A DNA stretch of 22,708 bases from an uncultured Oscillospiraceae bacterium (GCA_900548355.1 URKR01000030.1:1-22708); one strand, 5' to 3'. Counted from the stretch's first letter, positions 8,188-14,069 are shown. Notes: generated by a model not told the origin, from the sequence alone. Numbers and translations are program-made.

Positions 8188-8671
8188 ATCTCGCATCTGC
8201 GCCCGCACAGTCCGCCAGAGCCGCATCTGCTTCCGCATCGCCTTCCGGCGCATCATCCGGTTCCGCATCCTCGTCCGATTCGACATCACTGGTCACCTCG
8301 TCCTCCTGGTCCATATCTTCGACTCCGTCCGCCAGATCCTCGGCGGCAGCCGCTTCCGCTGCCTCGAATTCTTCATCAGCTTCCGCCAGAGCCTGCTCGA
8401 TCAGGCCGATGACGAACTCCTTCTGGCTGAGTTTGCGGTGGTAGGTCTGTTCGTAGCGGGCCAGATACTCCTTGATCTGCTGGAAGAGTTCCTCGCTGAC
8501 CTGGAAGGCCATTGTCCGTGTTTTGCCCATTGTGATTGCTCCTTTCGCGTAGTGCTCCAAGATGATCTGTTCGATGAATTTGCTCATCGTGCTTTCGTTC
8601 TGCCGGATCTCCGCGGTGATGCGATCATGCAGTTCTAGCGGGATCTTGCAGGTCAAGCCTTTGGTTTCCAT
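8144..8671 (-). CDS. Tandem ribbon-helix-helix protein with acidic C-terminal tail
   Basis: 175 residues in three parts. Residues about 5–43 (TCKIPLELHDRI, then TMSKFIEQIILEHY) match a CopG/Arc-type ribbon-helix-helix unit. Residues about 51–94 (RTMAFQVSEELFQQI, then LSQKEFVIGLIEQAL) match a second one. Residues about 95–175 are Ala/Asp/Glu-rich low complexity. RHH units bind DNA as beta-strand pairs, so a single chain with two could bind as a monomeric pseudo-dimer; it is probably a regulator. AAAGGAG lies 5 bases before the ATG at 8671. A second AAAGGAG lies 8 bases before the internal in-frame ATG at 8530 (Met48), so a shorter form with only the second RHH and the tail may also be made. 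A 17-bp palindrome lies upstream at 8705–8721. Confidence 0.75.
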   Translation of the reverse strand: METKGLTCKIPLELHDRITAEIRQNESTMSKFIEQIILEHYAKGAITMGKTRTMAFQVSEELFQQIKEYLARYEQTYHRKLSQKEFVIGLIEQALAEADEEFEAAEAAAAEDLADGVEDMDQEDEVTSDVESDEDAEPDDAPEGDAEADAALADCAGADARYDDPAFDADAERAV

Positions 8672-8704
8672 AGCCTCTCCTTTCTGTCATGCCTGCGTTG
8701 TTTT

Positions 8705-8721
8705 TGCTTGCAAAGCAAGCA
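8705..8721. promoter_or_regulatory. 17-bp palindrome upstream of the RHH gene
   Basis: TGCTTGC, three bases and its perfect complement lie 34 bases before the RHH start codon, in the 171-base gap (8672–8842) after the replication initiator gene. It has no T tail on either strand, so it is not a terminator. A TTGACC box lies just upstream on the minus strand, without a clear -10. It may be an operator for the RHH protein itself; this is inference. Confidence 0.4.
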
Positions 8722-8842
8722 TACTCCAAAGGTCAAGGGAAAGCTATACCAAGACCCAACAAAGAACGAATGCAATGATCGTGCAAATGGAAGCAATACC
8801 AACAAGGGCAAGATGTACATGGGGCAGTCACTTTGGGGCACA

Positions 8843-9742
8843 TCAATGGGCAAGCATAGGCATCCCCCCTTTCGCGGTTTCTTTGCCAGTCGGTTCGGCC
8901 AGGTCATGGCTGACCAGCGCGCTGTAGTAGCTGTTGATGGTGATTGGTGCGTTGTACAGCGTCGCCAGCAGGTACTGCTTGATGTTTTTGATCTTGCTGG
9001 TGTTCTCATGCAGGCATTTCAGCACAAAGCGAATGTGCTCGGCATCCAGCTTGAGCAGTTGCGATTTGACCACCTCGGCCGGGAAGTCGGCCCCACAGAC
9101 GCGGGTGGTCTTGCGACGGGCACAGACGGTTTCGGTCATGAGCTCGACAATCTCGTCGATCAGGTCGGCATCCTCCGGGTGCTGCGCCACCAGCAGCGGG
9201 TACTGGATGTTGTCGCGGATCAGATCCCGGTATTCCGCCATCCGCTCTGCCGAACTCGCTTCGGTTCGCTTCGCTTCCGGCGGCTTGTCCGCCGATTCCC
9301 GGAAAAGAATCGAATCGGTATTTGATTGATCCGTATTTTTTCTATCTATATTTTGTTGTGTCGGATTTTCCGGCATCGGTTTTCCCGTTGTCGGATTTCC
9401 CGACGACGGTTTTTCCGGTGACGGTTCGTCCGATGGCGGTTCCTGTGGCCGTTCATAGATCGTGTACTCGTTGCCAGCGAACTTGCCGCCGCTGTCGATG
9501 GTTTGGCGGCGGCGTATGTAGCCGGCCTCTTCCAGCTCGCGGATCGCGGTGCGGATGGCGTCCTTACTTTCGCGGTTGATGTAGCAAAGGCCGGTCAGCG
9601 TGTAGTCCCAATCCTCCGGCAGTGAGAGCATCTGCGACAGCAGCCCCTTGGCCTTCAGGCTGAGCCGCTTGTCCCGCAGGTGGTAGTTGCTCATAACGGT
9701 ATAGTCGCTCGTTCGTTCTACGCGAAACACAGCCATGTCCAT
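8843..9742 (-). CDS. Winged-helix replication initiator-like protein (DUF6017-type)
   Basis: 299 residues. The N-terminal domain (about 5–97) includes TVMSNYHLRDKRLSLKAKGLL, the WDYT/RESKDAIRTAIRELEEAGYI helix-turn-helix and a GNEYTIYERP wing, as in plasmid and element replication initiators or replisome organisers. Residues 102–131 are a proline linker of six five-residue repeats. The C-terminal half (about 165–280) with MAEYRDLIRDNIQYP, then VVKSQLLKL and KNIKQYLLATLYNAP resembles the DUF6017 domain often found in these proteins. It probably supports replication of the excised circle. AAGGAG (9752–9747) is 4 bases from ATG 9742 and 10 from ATG 9736, so the start is ambiguous by two residues. 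It follows parMR, 78 bases downstream, in the same orientation. Confidence 0.8.
   Translation of the reverse strand: MDMAVFRVERTSDYTVMSNYHLRDKRLSLKAKGLLSQMLSLPEDWDYTLTGLCYINRESKDAIRTAIRELEEAGYIRRRQTIDSGGKFAGNEYTIYERPQEPPSDEPSPEKPSSGNPTTGKPMPENPTQQNIDRKNTDQSNTDSILFRESADKPPEAKRTEASSAERMAEYRDLIRDNIQYPLLVAQHPEDADLIDEIVELMTETVCARRKTTRVCGADFPAEVVKSQLLKLDAEHIRFVLKCLHENTSKIKNIKQYLLATLYNAPITINSYYSALVSHDLAEPTGKETAKGGMPMLAH
9350..9439 (-). repeat. 15-bp period repeat encoding a proline linker
   Basis: Six diverged copies of a 15-base unit inside the initiator gene encode Pro-x-x-x-x units (prolines at residues 102, 107, 112, 117, 122 and 127; typical unit PTTGK). It links the DNA-binding and C-terminal domains. 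The DNA repeat could vary in copy number between strains. Confidence 0.7.
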
Positions 9743-9757
9743 TCATCTCCTTTGTGT

Positions 9758-9788
9758 CAGCCAAAGGCAAATCGCGGGGCTTTGGCTG
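9758..9788 (-). promoter_or_regulatory. Hairpin between parR and the initiator gene
   Basis: A perfect 9-bp inverted repeat (9758–9766 and 9780–9788) with a 13-base loop lies in the 78-base gap, ending 5 bases before the initiator's AAGGAG. There is no T tail. It may be an mRNA processing or stability element, or may influence initiator translation. Confidence 0.45.
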
Positions 9789-9820
9789 TATTTTGTGTTT
9801 CCGCTGCAATGCGGGGTCTT

Positions 9821-10111
9821 CTATTCGGGCGCCTCCTCCTGCAAGGCAGAGAAAAAGTCCAGCGTTGATTTTGGCAACGCCTTCTTCGCCTTGGATTCCG
9901 CGGGCATTGCGGCGACCTGGATTTTGCCAAGTTCTTCCCGCAGCATTGCGCGCAGTTCCTTTTGCGCGGCCTCCAAATCACCGGCCTTGATGATGCAGGC
10001 GGCGAGATACGCGCTGCGCTCTCCCACAGGCTGTGCCTGCAGCAGCTTCCAGGCGCGTCGCTGGGCCGGGTCGCGCAGGTTTGGGCGAAAGACGAACTGC
10101 GGGCGGTTCAC
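9821..10111 (-). CDS. ParR-like centromere-binding adaptor
   Basis: 96 residues, GTG start. Its GTGA start overlaps the TGA stop of the parM-like gene by four bases, the usual arrangement of actin-type partition operons. The body has an N-terminal PNLRDPAQRRAWKLL helix, a central ERSAYLAACIIKAG segment of the kind that forms an RHH-like fold in small ParR proteins, and a C-terminal TLDFFSALQEE tail that could bind the filament end, as ParR C-termini do. Sequence similarity within this family is weak, so the call depends mostly on position, size and layout. It would load ParM filaments onto a DNA centromere, which is not identified with confidence here. Confidence 0.7.
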   Translation of the reverse strand: MNRPQFVFRPNLRDPAQRRAWKLLQAQPVGERSAYLAACIIKAGDLEAAQKELRAMLREELGKIQVAAMPAESKAKKALPKSTLDFFSALQEEAPE

Positions 10112-11034
10112 CCCTGCGCGTCATCGCCCCAAAGCACGGCCACAGCGCGCTCGTAGCCCTGTGCGTTGATGCGATCGTCCAGCAGAGTCACGGTGCGACA
10201 CAGGCCGTCACTGGGGCGGATGTGGCGGCTCACGACCGACGCGCCGCCGCCCATCATGACGACGGGGAGCGCGTGGTAATCGAACCCCGCTTCCAGCACG
10301 GCCGAAAGCAACAGCTCGGTGTAGATCCGTCCCTGTTCGCTGATCAGGCCGCGTACCGTTTCCTCCAAACTGCACGGGCGGCCCGCCAGCACCTGCTCGA
10401 TCTGGGCGTCAGTCAGGGACAGCCCGGTGTTCTGGCGCACCCGCTCCCGCACCTCATCGATGCAGCGGATCATGCCAAACTCCAGGCTGTGGCAGGTGCC
10501 AATGATCGGCCGCCCGTTGTCGATGCGCATCAGGTCCACCGTCCATCCGCCGATGTCAAGCAGCAGCATGGAGGGTTCATCCACCAGCAGGTCAGGCTGG
10601 GTCATGAGCGCGGTAAAACCTTGCGGGAAGAGCAGCACATCTTCAATCGTGATGCGGTACTTCTTACCCTCGTAGCCGAACTCAGTCGGCTGGCCCACAT
10701 TGCGGAGCAGATACTTGCGGAAGGCAGGCTTCTCGCGGCCGTAGCTGGTCAAGGGCAACCCCGCCGCGATGGTCACGCTGCACTCCCGCGGCGCACCACG
10801 GGCCTGCAGCTCCTGCGCGATAGCCGCCAGCGTCAGCAGGTAGTAGTTGTCGTTGGCGGTCTTGTCCCGCTGGATCGGCTGCCGCCCGCTTCCGCAAACA
10901 AAAAAACACCCGCCGAACGTAAGCACGTTCTGGCGGGTGTAGGGTTCGTGACTGCCGCAGGGTGTGATGCCAGCCGGGAAGGAACAGTTTCGGGTTTTGA
11001 TGGCGTAGTAGCCGTGGTCGATACCAATGATCAT
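10108..11034 (-). CDS. parM: ParM/StbA-like actin ATPase for DNA partition
   Basis: 308 residues with the actin/Hsp70 fold signatures: phosphate-1 loop IGIDHGYYAIK at the start, phosphate-2 loop LLDIGGWTVDL (about 157–167) and adenosine motif VVMMGGGASVV (about 260–270). ParM polymerises with ATP and pushes DNA copies apart, with ParR as adaptor; the parR-like gene overlaps downstream. The length is typical for the short Firmicute ParM/StbA proteins. The ATG at 11034 is preceded by GCGAGG at a spacing of 7. It is the first gene of the element next to the tRNA boundary. Unusually, an intrinsic-terminator structure lies within its coding sequence (10900–10940, codons about 32–45), in the stretch YTRQNVLTFGGCFFVCGSG. 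The frame is not interrupted. Confidence 0.85.
   Translation of the reverse strand: MIIGIDHGYYAIKTRNCSFPAGITPCGSHEPYTRQNVLTFGGCFFVCGSGRQPIQRDKTANDNYYLLTLAAIAQELQARGAPRECSVTIAAGLPLTSYGREKPAFRKYLLRNVGQPTEFGYEGKKYRITIEDVLLFPQGFTALMTQPDLLVDEPSMLLLDIGGWTVDLMRIDNGRPIIGTCHSLEFGMIRCIDEVRERVRQNTGLSLTDAQIEQVLAGRPCSLEETVRGLISEQGRIYTELLLSAVLEAGFDYHALPVVMMGGGASVVSRHIRPSDGLCRTVTLLDDRINAQGYERAVAVLWGDDAQG
10900..10940 (-). terminator. Intrinsic terminator structure inside parM
   Basis: On the minus strand ACACCCGCC, a bulged A, GAACGT, loop GCTT, ACGTTC and GGCGGGTGT form a 15-bp stem, followed at once by six more T (10905–10900). It begins about 95 bases into the coding sequence. The geometry matches the intergenic terminators of this element. 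Its function is inferred: premature termination when translation lags. Confidence 0.75.
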
Positions 11035-11128
11035 GGAATGCCTCGCTTTCTGTATGTGGTATATACTGTAATCTATCTACAAAGCCGGAAAGATGTTCCC
11101 AGCCGGGTAGCAATGCGGATAAAACAAA

Positions 11129-11166
11129 AGCCCGATCCTTGGCTTCGGTAAGCCAAAAATCGGGCT
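11129..11166 (-). terminator. Terminator-like hairpin upstream of parM
   Basis: Arms 11150–11166 and 11129–11145 pair as AGCCCGAT and TTGGCTT blocks around a small internal mismatch, with loop ACCG, then TTTGTTTT (11128–11121) on the minus strand. It ends 86 bases before the parM start. It would insulate parM from upstream transcription or act in its leader. Confidence 0.75.
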
Positions 11167-11261
11167 GCTGGCTGTATCATTATCTATTTCGGTCTTCGCT
11201 CTATTCGTTGCCTTTCGCCTTTCTACATATTGCACAAAATATCAGTCAGAATTTCTACGCC

Positions 11262-11303
11262 AAAAACTCCACCTTTTTTCAGAAAACGTAGAAAAAGGTG
11301 GAG
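11262..11303 (-). terminator. Terminator-like hairpin in the boundary region
   Basis: A perfect 12-bp stem (11292–11303 with 11267–11278), 13-base loop and five T (11266–11262) on the minus strand. The loop carries CTACG, complementary to CGTAG directly after the T run, so a competing or pseudoknotted structure is possible. Confidence 0.65.
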
Positions 11304-11444
11304 ATTCTCCCCTTTCAAAGCCCGAGAAACGACCTTCAAAGCTGCGCGTAGCCCCTGAACCCCTGCTGTTATCCCCTGCGTTATCATTTGACCAACGGCA
11401 AATTTCTGAAGGGCAAAACGGCTATTTTCTTTCGCTGCAACGAC

Positions 11445-11474
11445 AAAAAAGTGGTCGTTATCCAAAACGACCAC
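11445..11474 (-). terminator. Intrinsic terminator of the tRNA transcript
   Basis: 9-bp perfect stem GTGGTCGTT/AACGACCAC (11466–11474 with 11451–11459), 6-base loop, then six T (11450–11445) on the minus strand. It begins 6 bases after the CCA end of tRNA-Cys. Confidence 0.9.
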
Positions 11475-11480
11475 CAGACT

Positions 11481-11555
11481 TGGAGGTGACGACCAGATTT
11501 GAACTGGTGAATGAGGGTTTTGCAGACCCTTGCCTTACCACTTGGCCACGTCACC
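11481..11555 (-). tRNA. tRNA-Cys (GCA)
   Basis: The minus strand folds as a full cloverleaf: acceptor GGTGACG/CGTCACC, anticodon loop CTGCAAA with anticodon GCA, T-loop GTTCAAATC, discriminator U as expected for cysteine, and an encoded CCA. The element begins on its 3' side. Confidence 0.95.
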
Positions 11556-11560
11556 ATATA

Positions 11561-11593
11561 AACCAAGTACCGGCGGCTGGCCGGTACTTGGTT
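11561..11593 (-). other. Perfect hairpin between the two tRNAs
   Basis: A perfect 14-bp inverted repeat (11561–11574 and 11580–11593) with a 5-base loop fills most of the spacer between tRNA-Gly and tRNA-Cys. On the minus strand it is followed by TATATG rather than a T run. It may be a partial terminator or a guide for RNase processing of the dicistronic tRNA precursor. Confidence 0.6.
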
Positions 11594-11598
11594 GTTTG

Positions 11599-11674
11599 TG
11601 GAGCGGCCGACGAGGCTCGAACTCGCTACCTCCACCTTGGCAAGGTGGCGCTCTACCAGATGAGCTACGGCCGC
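11599..11674 (-). tRNA. tRNA-Gly (GCC)
   Basis: The minus strand gives acceptor GCGGCCG/CGGCCGC, D-arm AGCTCATCTGGTAGAGC, anticodon loop TTGCCAA with anticodon GCC, T-loop GTTCGAGCC, discriminator U and an encoded CCA. It is first in the tRNA transcript, about 40 bases after its predicted start site. Confidence 0.95.
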
Positions 11675-11721
11675 ATTTTAGGAGAGTTTAGCTTGTCGGC
11701 TCTCTCCGGGCGACGGGTTAT

Positions 11722-11750
11722 ATTTTACCGCATAGAGGGCCGTTTGTCAA
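11722..11750 (-). promoter_or_regulatory. Sigma-70-type promoter of the tRNA operon
   Basis: On the minus strand a consensus -35 TTGACA (11750–11745), a 17-base spacer and -10 TAAAAT (11727–11722). It lies in the 109-base gap between hslO and tRNA-Gly. This is the best promoter in the window, as expected for stable RNA. Confidence 0.88.
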
Positions 11751-11783
11751 GCCTTTTCTCTCCATTTTTTCAAAAAAATCAGG

Positions 11784-12698
11784 TTATTTTTCTTTTGACG
11801 CTGTATCGTCTGTTTCGGCTGCCGGCCAGCTTGCCAGCAGTTCGCCCAGATCTATGTGGTAAACTTTATCACAGAACTGGCAGTCCACCTCTGCATGGGG
11901 GTCTTCTTCCCGCAGGCGTTCGACCTCCTTGCGGCCGAGGCTGCGCAGCATACGGCGCACGCGGTCCTCGCTGCAGTCGCATTGGTAGGTCACAGTGTCG
12001 GAATCCAGCACCTCAGGCGCAAAGCCCGCAAGGGCAAGCTGCATCATATCCTCGGGGGTTTTGCCCTCGGCCAGCATCGCAGTGACCTGGGGCAGCGCGG
12101 CAATATTTTTTTCCAGGTGGGCAATCTCCGTTTCGGTGGCGCCGGGCAGCAGCTGCAGAATGAACCCGCCCGCGCACTGCACGCTGAGATCGGCGTTGAC
12201 CAGCACGCCGAGCGCGCAAACCGTCGGCGTCTGCTCACTGATTGCAAAGTAGTTGGTGAGATCCTCGGCAATTTCGCCCGAGGCGAGCGGCACCTGGCCG
12301 ATGTAAGGCTCGCGCAGGCCAAGGTCGCGGATCACATCAAGGGTGCCGTCCTTTCCGACGGCGGCGCCGACGTCGAGGTGGCCATCGGCGCGCGGCGGCA
12401 GCTCCACGACCGGGTTCTGCACATAGCCTTTGACATGGCCGTCCCCATCGGCAACGGCAAGCAGGCGGCCCGCCGGGCCGCCGCCGTTGATCTGCAAAGT
12501 CAGCGAATCGCTGCGGCTTTTGAGCATGGCGCCCATCATGGCGGCGCCGGTCAAAAGCCGGCCCAGCGCGGCGGTGGTGACGGCACTTGTCTTGTGCAGG
12601 CGTTCCATCTCCCGCACAATAGCGGTTGAATCAATGCCGTAAAAGACCACGCCGCCGTTTTCCGAAATGCCGCGGATCAGGTTATCGGTTTCTAACAT
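11784..12698 (-). CDS. hslO: Hsp33 redox-regulated holdase chaperone
   Basis: 304 residues, the usual length. The C-terminal redox switch is intact: Cys240-x-Cys242 and Cys273-x-x-Cys276 (CDC, CQFC) bind zinc when reduced and form disulfides on oxidation, which activates the chaperone in the cytoplasm. The N-terminal core opens with DNLIRGISENGGVVFYGID and has the LLTGAAMMGAMLK helix typical of the family. AGGAGG lies 9 bases before the ATG at 12698. The gene overlaps the upstream methyltransferase gene by 7 bases, so it ends an engB–methyltransferase–hslO operon. No strong GC-rich terminator follows; only an A/T-rich inverted repeat lies before the tRNA promoter. Confidence 0.95.
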   Translation of the reverse strand: MLETDNLIRGISENGGVVFYGIDSTAIVREMERLHKTSAVTTAALGRLLTGAAMMGAMLKSRSDSLTLQINGGGPAGRLLAVADGDGHVKGYVQNPVVELPPRADGHLDVGAAVGKDGTLDVIRDLGLREPYIGQVPLASGEIAEDLTNYFAISEQTPTVCALGVLVNADLSVQCAGGFILQLLPGATETEIAHLEKNIAALPQVTAMLAEGKTPEDMMQLALAGFAPEVLDSDTVTYQCDCSEDRVRRMLRSLGRKEVERLREEDPHAEVDCQFCDKVYHIDLGELLASWPAAETDDTASKEK

Positions 12699-13468
12699 GT
12701 GGTTTGTTCCTCCTGGGTGTACCGCTTGACGGCGGTGAAGATCCAGCGCTGGCTGTCGGGGCGCGGTTCGCCGAAGGTTTCACCGTCGGCCAGCCGCACG
12801 AGCGTAAAACCGTAGCGGTCCAGCAAGGCACGCACGGTATCCAGCGCATAGCTGTATTCAGAAAAGTTTTCCGAAACGACATCGCCTGTCTCTTTATCCC
12901 GGATCTCGATCGAGATGTCCACCCGGCCGGCAGCGGGGTCATAGCGGTTGCGCCAGCGGCAGAAAGCGTCTTCGGCATCAAGGTCGAAGGTTTCGCTGCC
13001 GAGCACCTCGGCATGTTTGTACGGCGTATTGAGATCAAAGATAAAGACGCCGTCTTTTTCCATAAAAAAGGCGGCCTTGGCAATGGCCCGCTCAAACCGG
13101 TCAACCGGGCCGATGTGGTTGAACGTATCAAAGGTTGAGACAGCCGCCTTGATCGTTCCATAGAGATCGAGCTGCAAAAGGTCCTGCTGCAGCAGCAGCA
13201 CCCGCCCCGCCAGGCCAAGCTCGTCCGCCTTGTCGCGCAGTATGCTGAGCATCTCTTCCGACTGGTCAATGCCGATAACATCGTAACCGGCCTGGGCCAG
13301 CATGAGGGTCAGCTCTCCGGTACCGCAGCCAAAATCAGCCAGCAGGCCGCCATCGCCCGGCTTGGCGCCGCGGGCGGTGAGTTCGGCGCTCACATAGCGG
13401 TAGAGCGCGTCATAGTCGGCTGCGGCGTTGAGCTCGTCATAAAAGTAGGCAAACTCGTTATACGCCAT
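12692..13468 (-). CDS. Class I SAM-dependent methyltransferase
   Basis: 258 residues with a Rossmann SAM-binding core: motif I LLADFGCGTGE (about 42–52), acidic loop VIGIDQSEEML after beta-2, and FIFDLNTPYKH in the beta-5 region. It resembles small-molecule methyltransferases of the YqeM/Methyltransf_25 kind; the substrate is not predictable. GGAGG lies 6–7 bases before ATG 13468, inside the end of engB, which it overlaps by 11 bases. It also overlaps hslO, so the three genes are translationally linked. Confidence 0.88.
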   Translation of the reverse strand: MAYNEFAYFYDELNAAADYDALYRYVSAELTARGAKPGDGGLLADFGCGTGELTLMLAQAGYDVIGIDQSEEMLSILRDKADELGLAGRVLLLQQDLLQLDLYGTIKAAVSTFDTFNHIGPVDRFERAIAKAAFFMEKDGVFIFDLNTPYKHAEVLGSETFDLDAEDAFCRWRNRYDPAAGRVDISIEIRDKETGDVVSENFSEYSYALDTVRALLDRYGFTLVRLADGETFGEPRPDSQRWIFTAVKRYTQEEQTTC

Positions 13469-14069
13469 CGCCGGCCTCCTGCACGGTTTCAGCCAAAGCC
13501 GCCTCGATCGCGGCGCGCAGCGCTTCGATGCCGTCGCCTTTCTCAGCGCTGGTCAGGATGACGCCGCGGCAGCCATAAGGTGCGCAGGCGGCCTCGAAGG
13601 CGGTCTGCGCGGCTTCACGCTCGCTTTTTTTGAGCTTGTCGGCCTTGGTCAGCGCCGCAAGAAACGGGATGTTGTGGTAATGCAGATACTCGAGCATTTG
13701 CAGGTCGTCGGCCGAGGGTTCGTGCCGGCAATCCAGCAGCTGGACAAGCAGTGCAAGCGGGCGGGCGGCCTCAAAATAACCGTTGATGAGCTCATCCCAG
13801 CGGGCGCGCTCAGCGGCCGAAACCCGTGCAAAGCCGTAGCCAGGCAGGTCTACAAAGTGGATCGCATCGACCCGGTAAAAATTGACGGTGGCCGTCTTGC
13901 CCGGCTTGCCTGACACCCGCGCCAGGCTTTTGCGCTGGCACAGGCGGTTGATAAGGCTTGATTTGCCGACATTGGACCGCCCGGCGAAGGCGATCTCGGG
14001 CCGGTCGGCGGCAGGCAGCTGGGCGGCCGTGCCGTAGGATGCGCGAAATTCGCAGAGTTGGTAGTTCAT
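13458..14069 (-). CDS. engB: EngB/YsxC ribosome-biogenesis GTPase
   Basis: 203 residues, normal for the family. The GTP-binding motifs are in order: G1 GRSNVGKSS (30–38), the switch region GKPGKTATVNF, G3 DLPGYG (73–78) and G4 TKAD near 140, then TSAEKGDG as G5. YsxC is needed for late assembly of the 50S subunit. A lon–ysxC neighbourhood is a conserved Firmicute arrangement, seen here too. The AAAAGGA ribosome site is 7 bases before ATG 14069. The AT-rich 112-base gap from lon may hold a promoter: TTGCGC at 14125–14120 and TATTAT at 14104–14099, a weak match with a 15-base spacer. Confidence 0.95.
   Translation of the reverse strand: MNYQLCEFRASYGTAAQLPAADRPEIAFAGRSNVGKSSLINRLCQRKSLARVSGKPGKTATVNFYRVDAIHFVDLPGYGFARVSAAERARWDELINGYFEAARPLALLVQLLDCRHEPSADDLQMLEYLHYHNIPFLAALTKADKLKKSEREAAQTAFEAACAPYGCRGVILTSAEKGDGIEALRAAIEAALAETVQEAGDGV

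Larger units (their letters stand above)
1..11480. mobile_element. Partial integrative conjugative/mobilizable element, one end in the window
   Basis: Every gene from 1 to 11,034 is on the minus strand, and the set is typical of integrative elements in gut Firmicutes: ParM/ParR partition, a winged-helix replication initiator, RHH protein, cytosine methyltransferase, amidoligase, gamma-glutamylcyclotransferase and a giant SpaA-like surface protein. The right limit is placed at the 3' end of tRNA-Cys because housekeeping genes start on its other side; the exact att position is not visible. Integrase, relaxase and secretion genes are not in the window and would lie to the left. It could instead be a defective island. 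The element assignment is inference from gene content. Confidence 0.75.
11035..11480. other. Gene-free element boundary region
   Basis: These 446 bases lie between parM and tRNA-Cys. They hold three terminator-like hairpins facing the element (11445–11474, 11262–11303, 11129–11166), a cluster of CGAA motifs (11188–11217, minus strand) and an AT-rich stretch with TATATA before parM. The only open frame (11223–11474) begins in a terminator stem and lacks a ribosome site, so I do not call it. The att site, the partition centromere and the parM promoter are expected here but I cannot pinpoint them. Confidence 0.6.

Noticed and set aside
8188..8289. N-terminal extension of the small protein gene up to 8289
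   Set aside because: The Met/Arg-rich stretch is only the shifted frame of the acidic repeats of the overlapping gene and has no ribosome site.
8653..8820. Possible 55-residue small hydrophobic protein before the RHH gene
   Set aside because: It has one hydrophobic stretch (ILPLLVLLPF) but no ribosome site, and runs into the RHH start and its AAAGGAG. Chance is more likely.
11223..11474. 83-codon minus-strand frame after tRNA-Cys
   Set aside because: It starts at a GTG inside the tRNA terminator stem, has no ribosome site, and runs through a second terminator-like hairpin.
11384..12085. Open frames across the tRNA genes on both strands
   Set aside because: They translate the tRNA sequences themselves, which fold into clear cloverleafs with encoded CCA.
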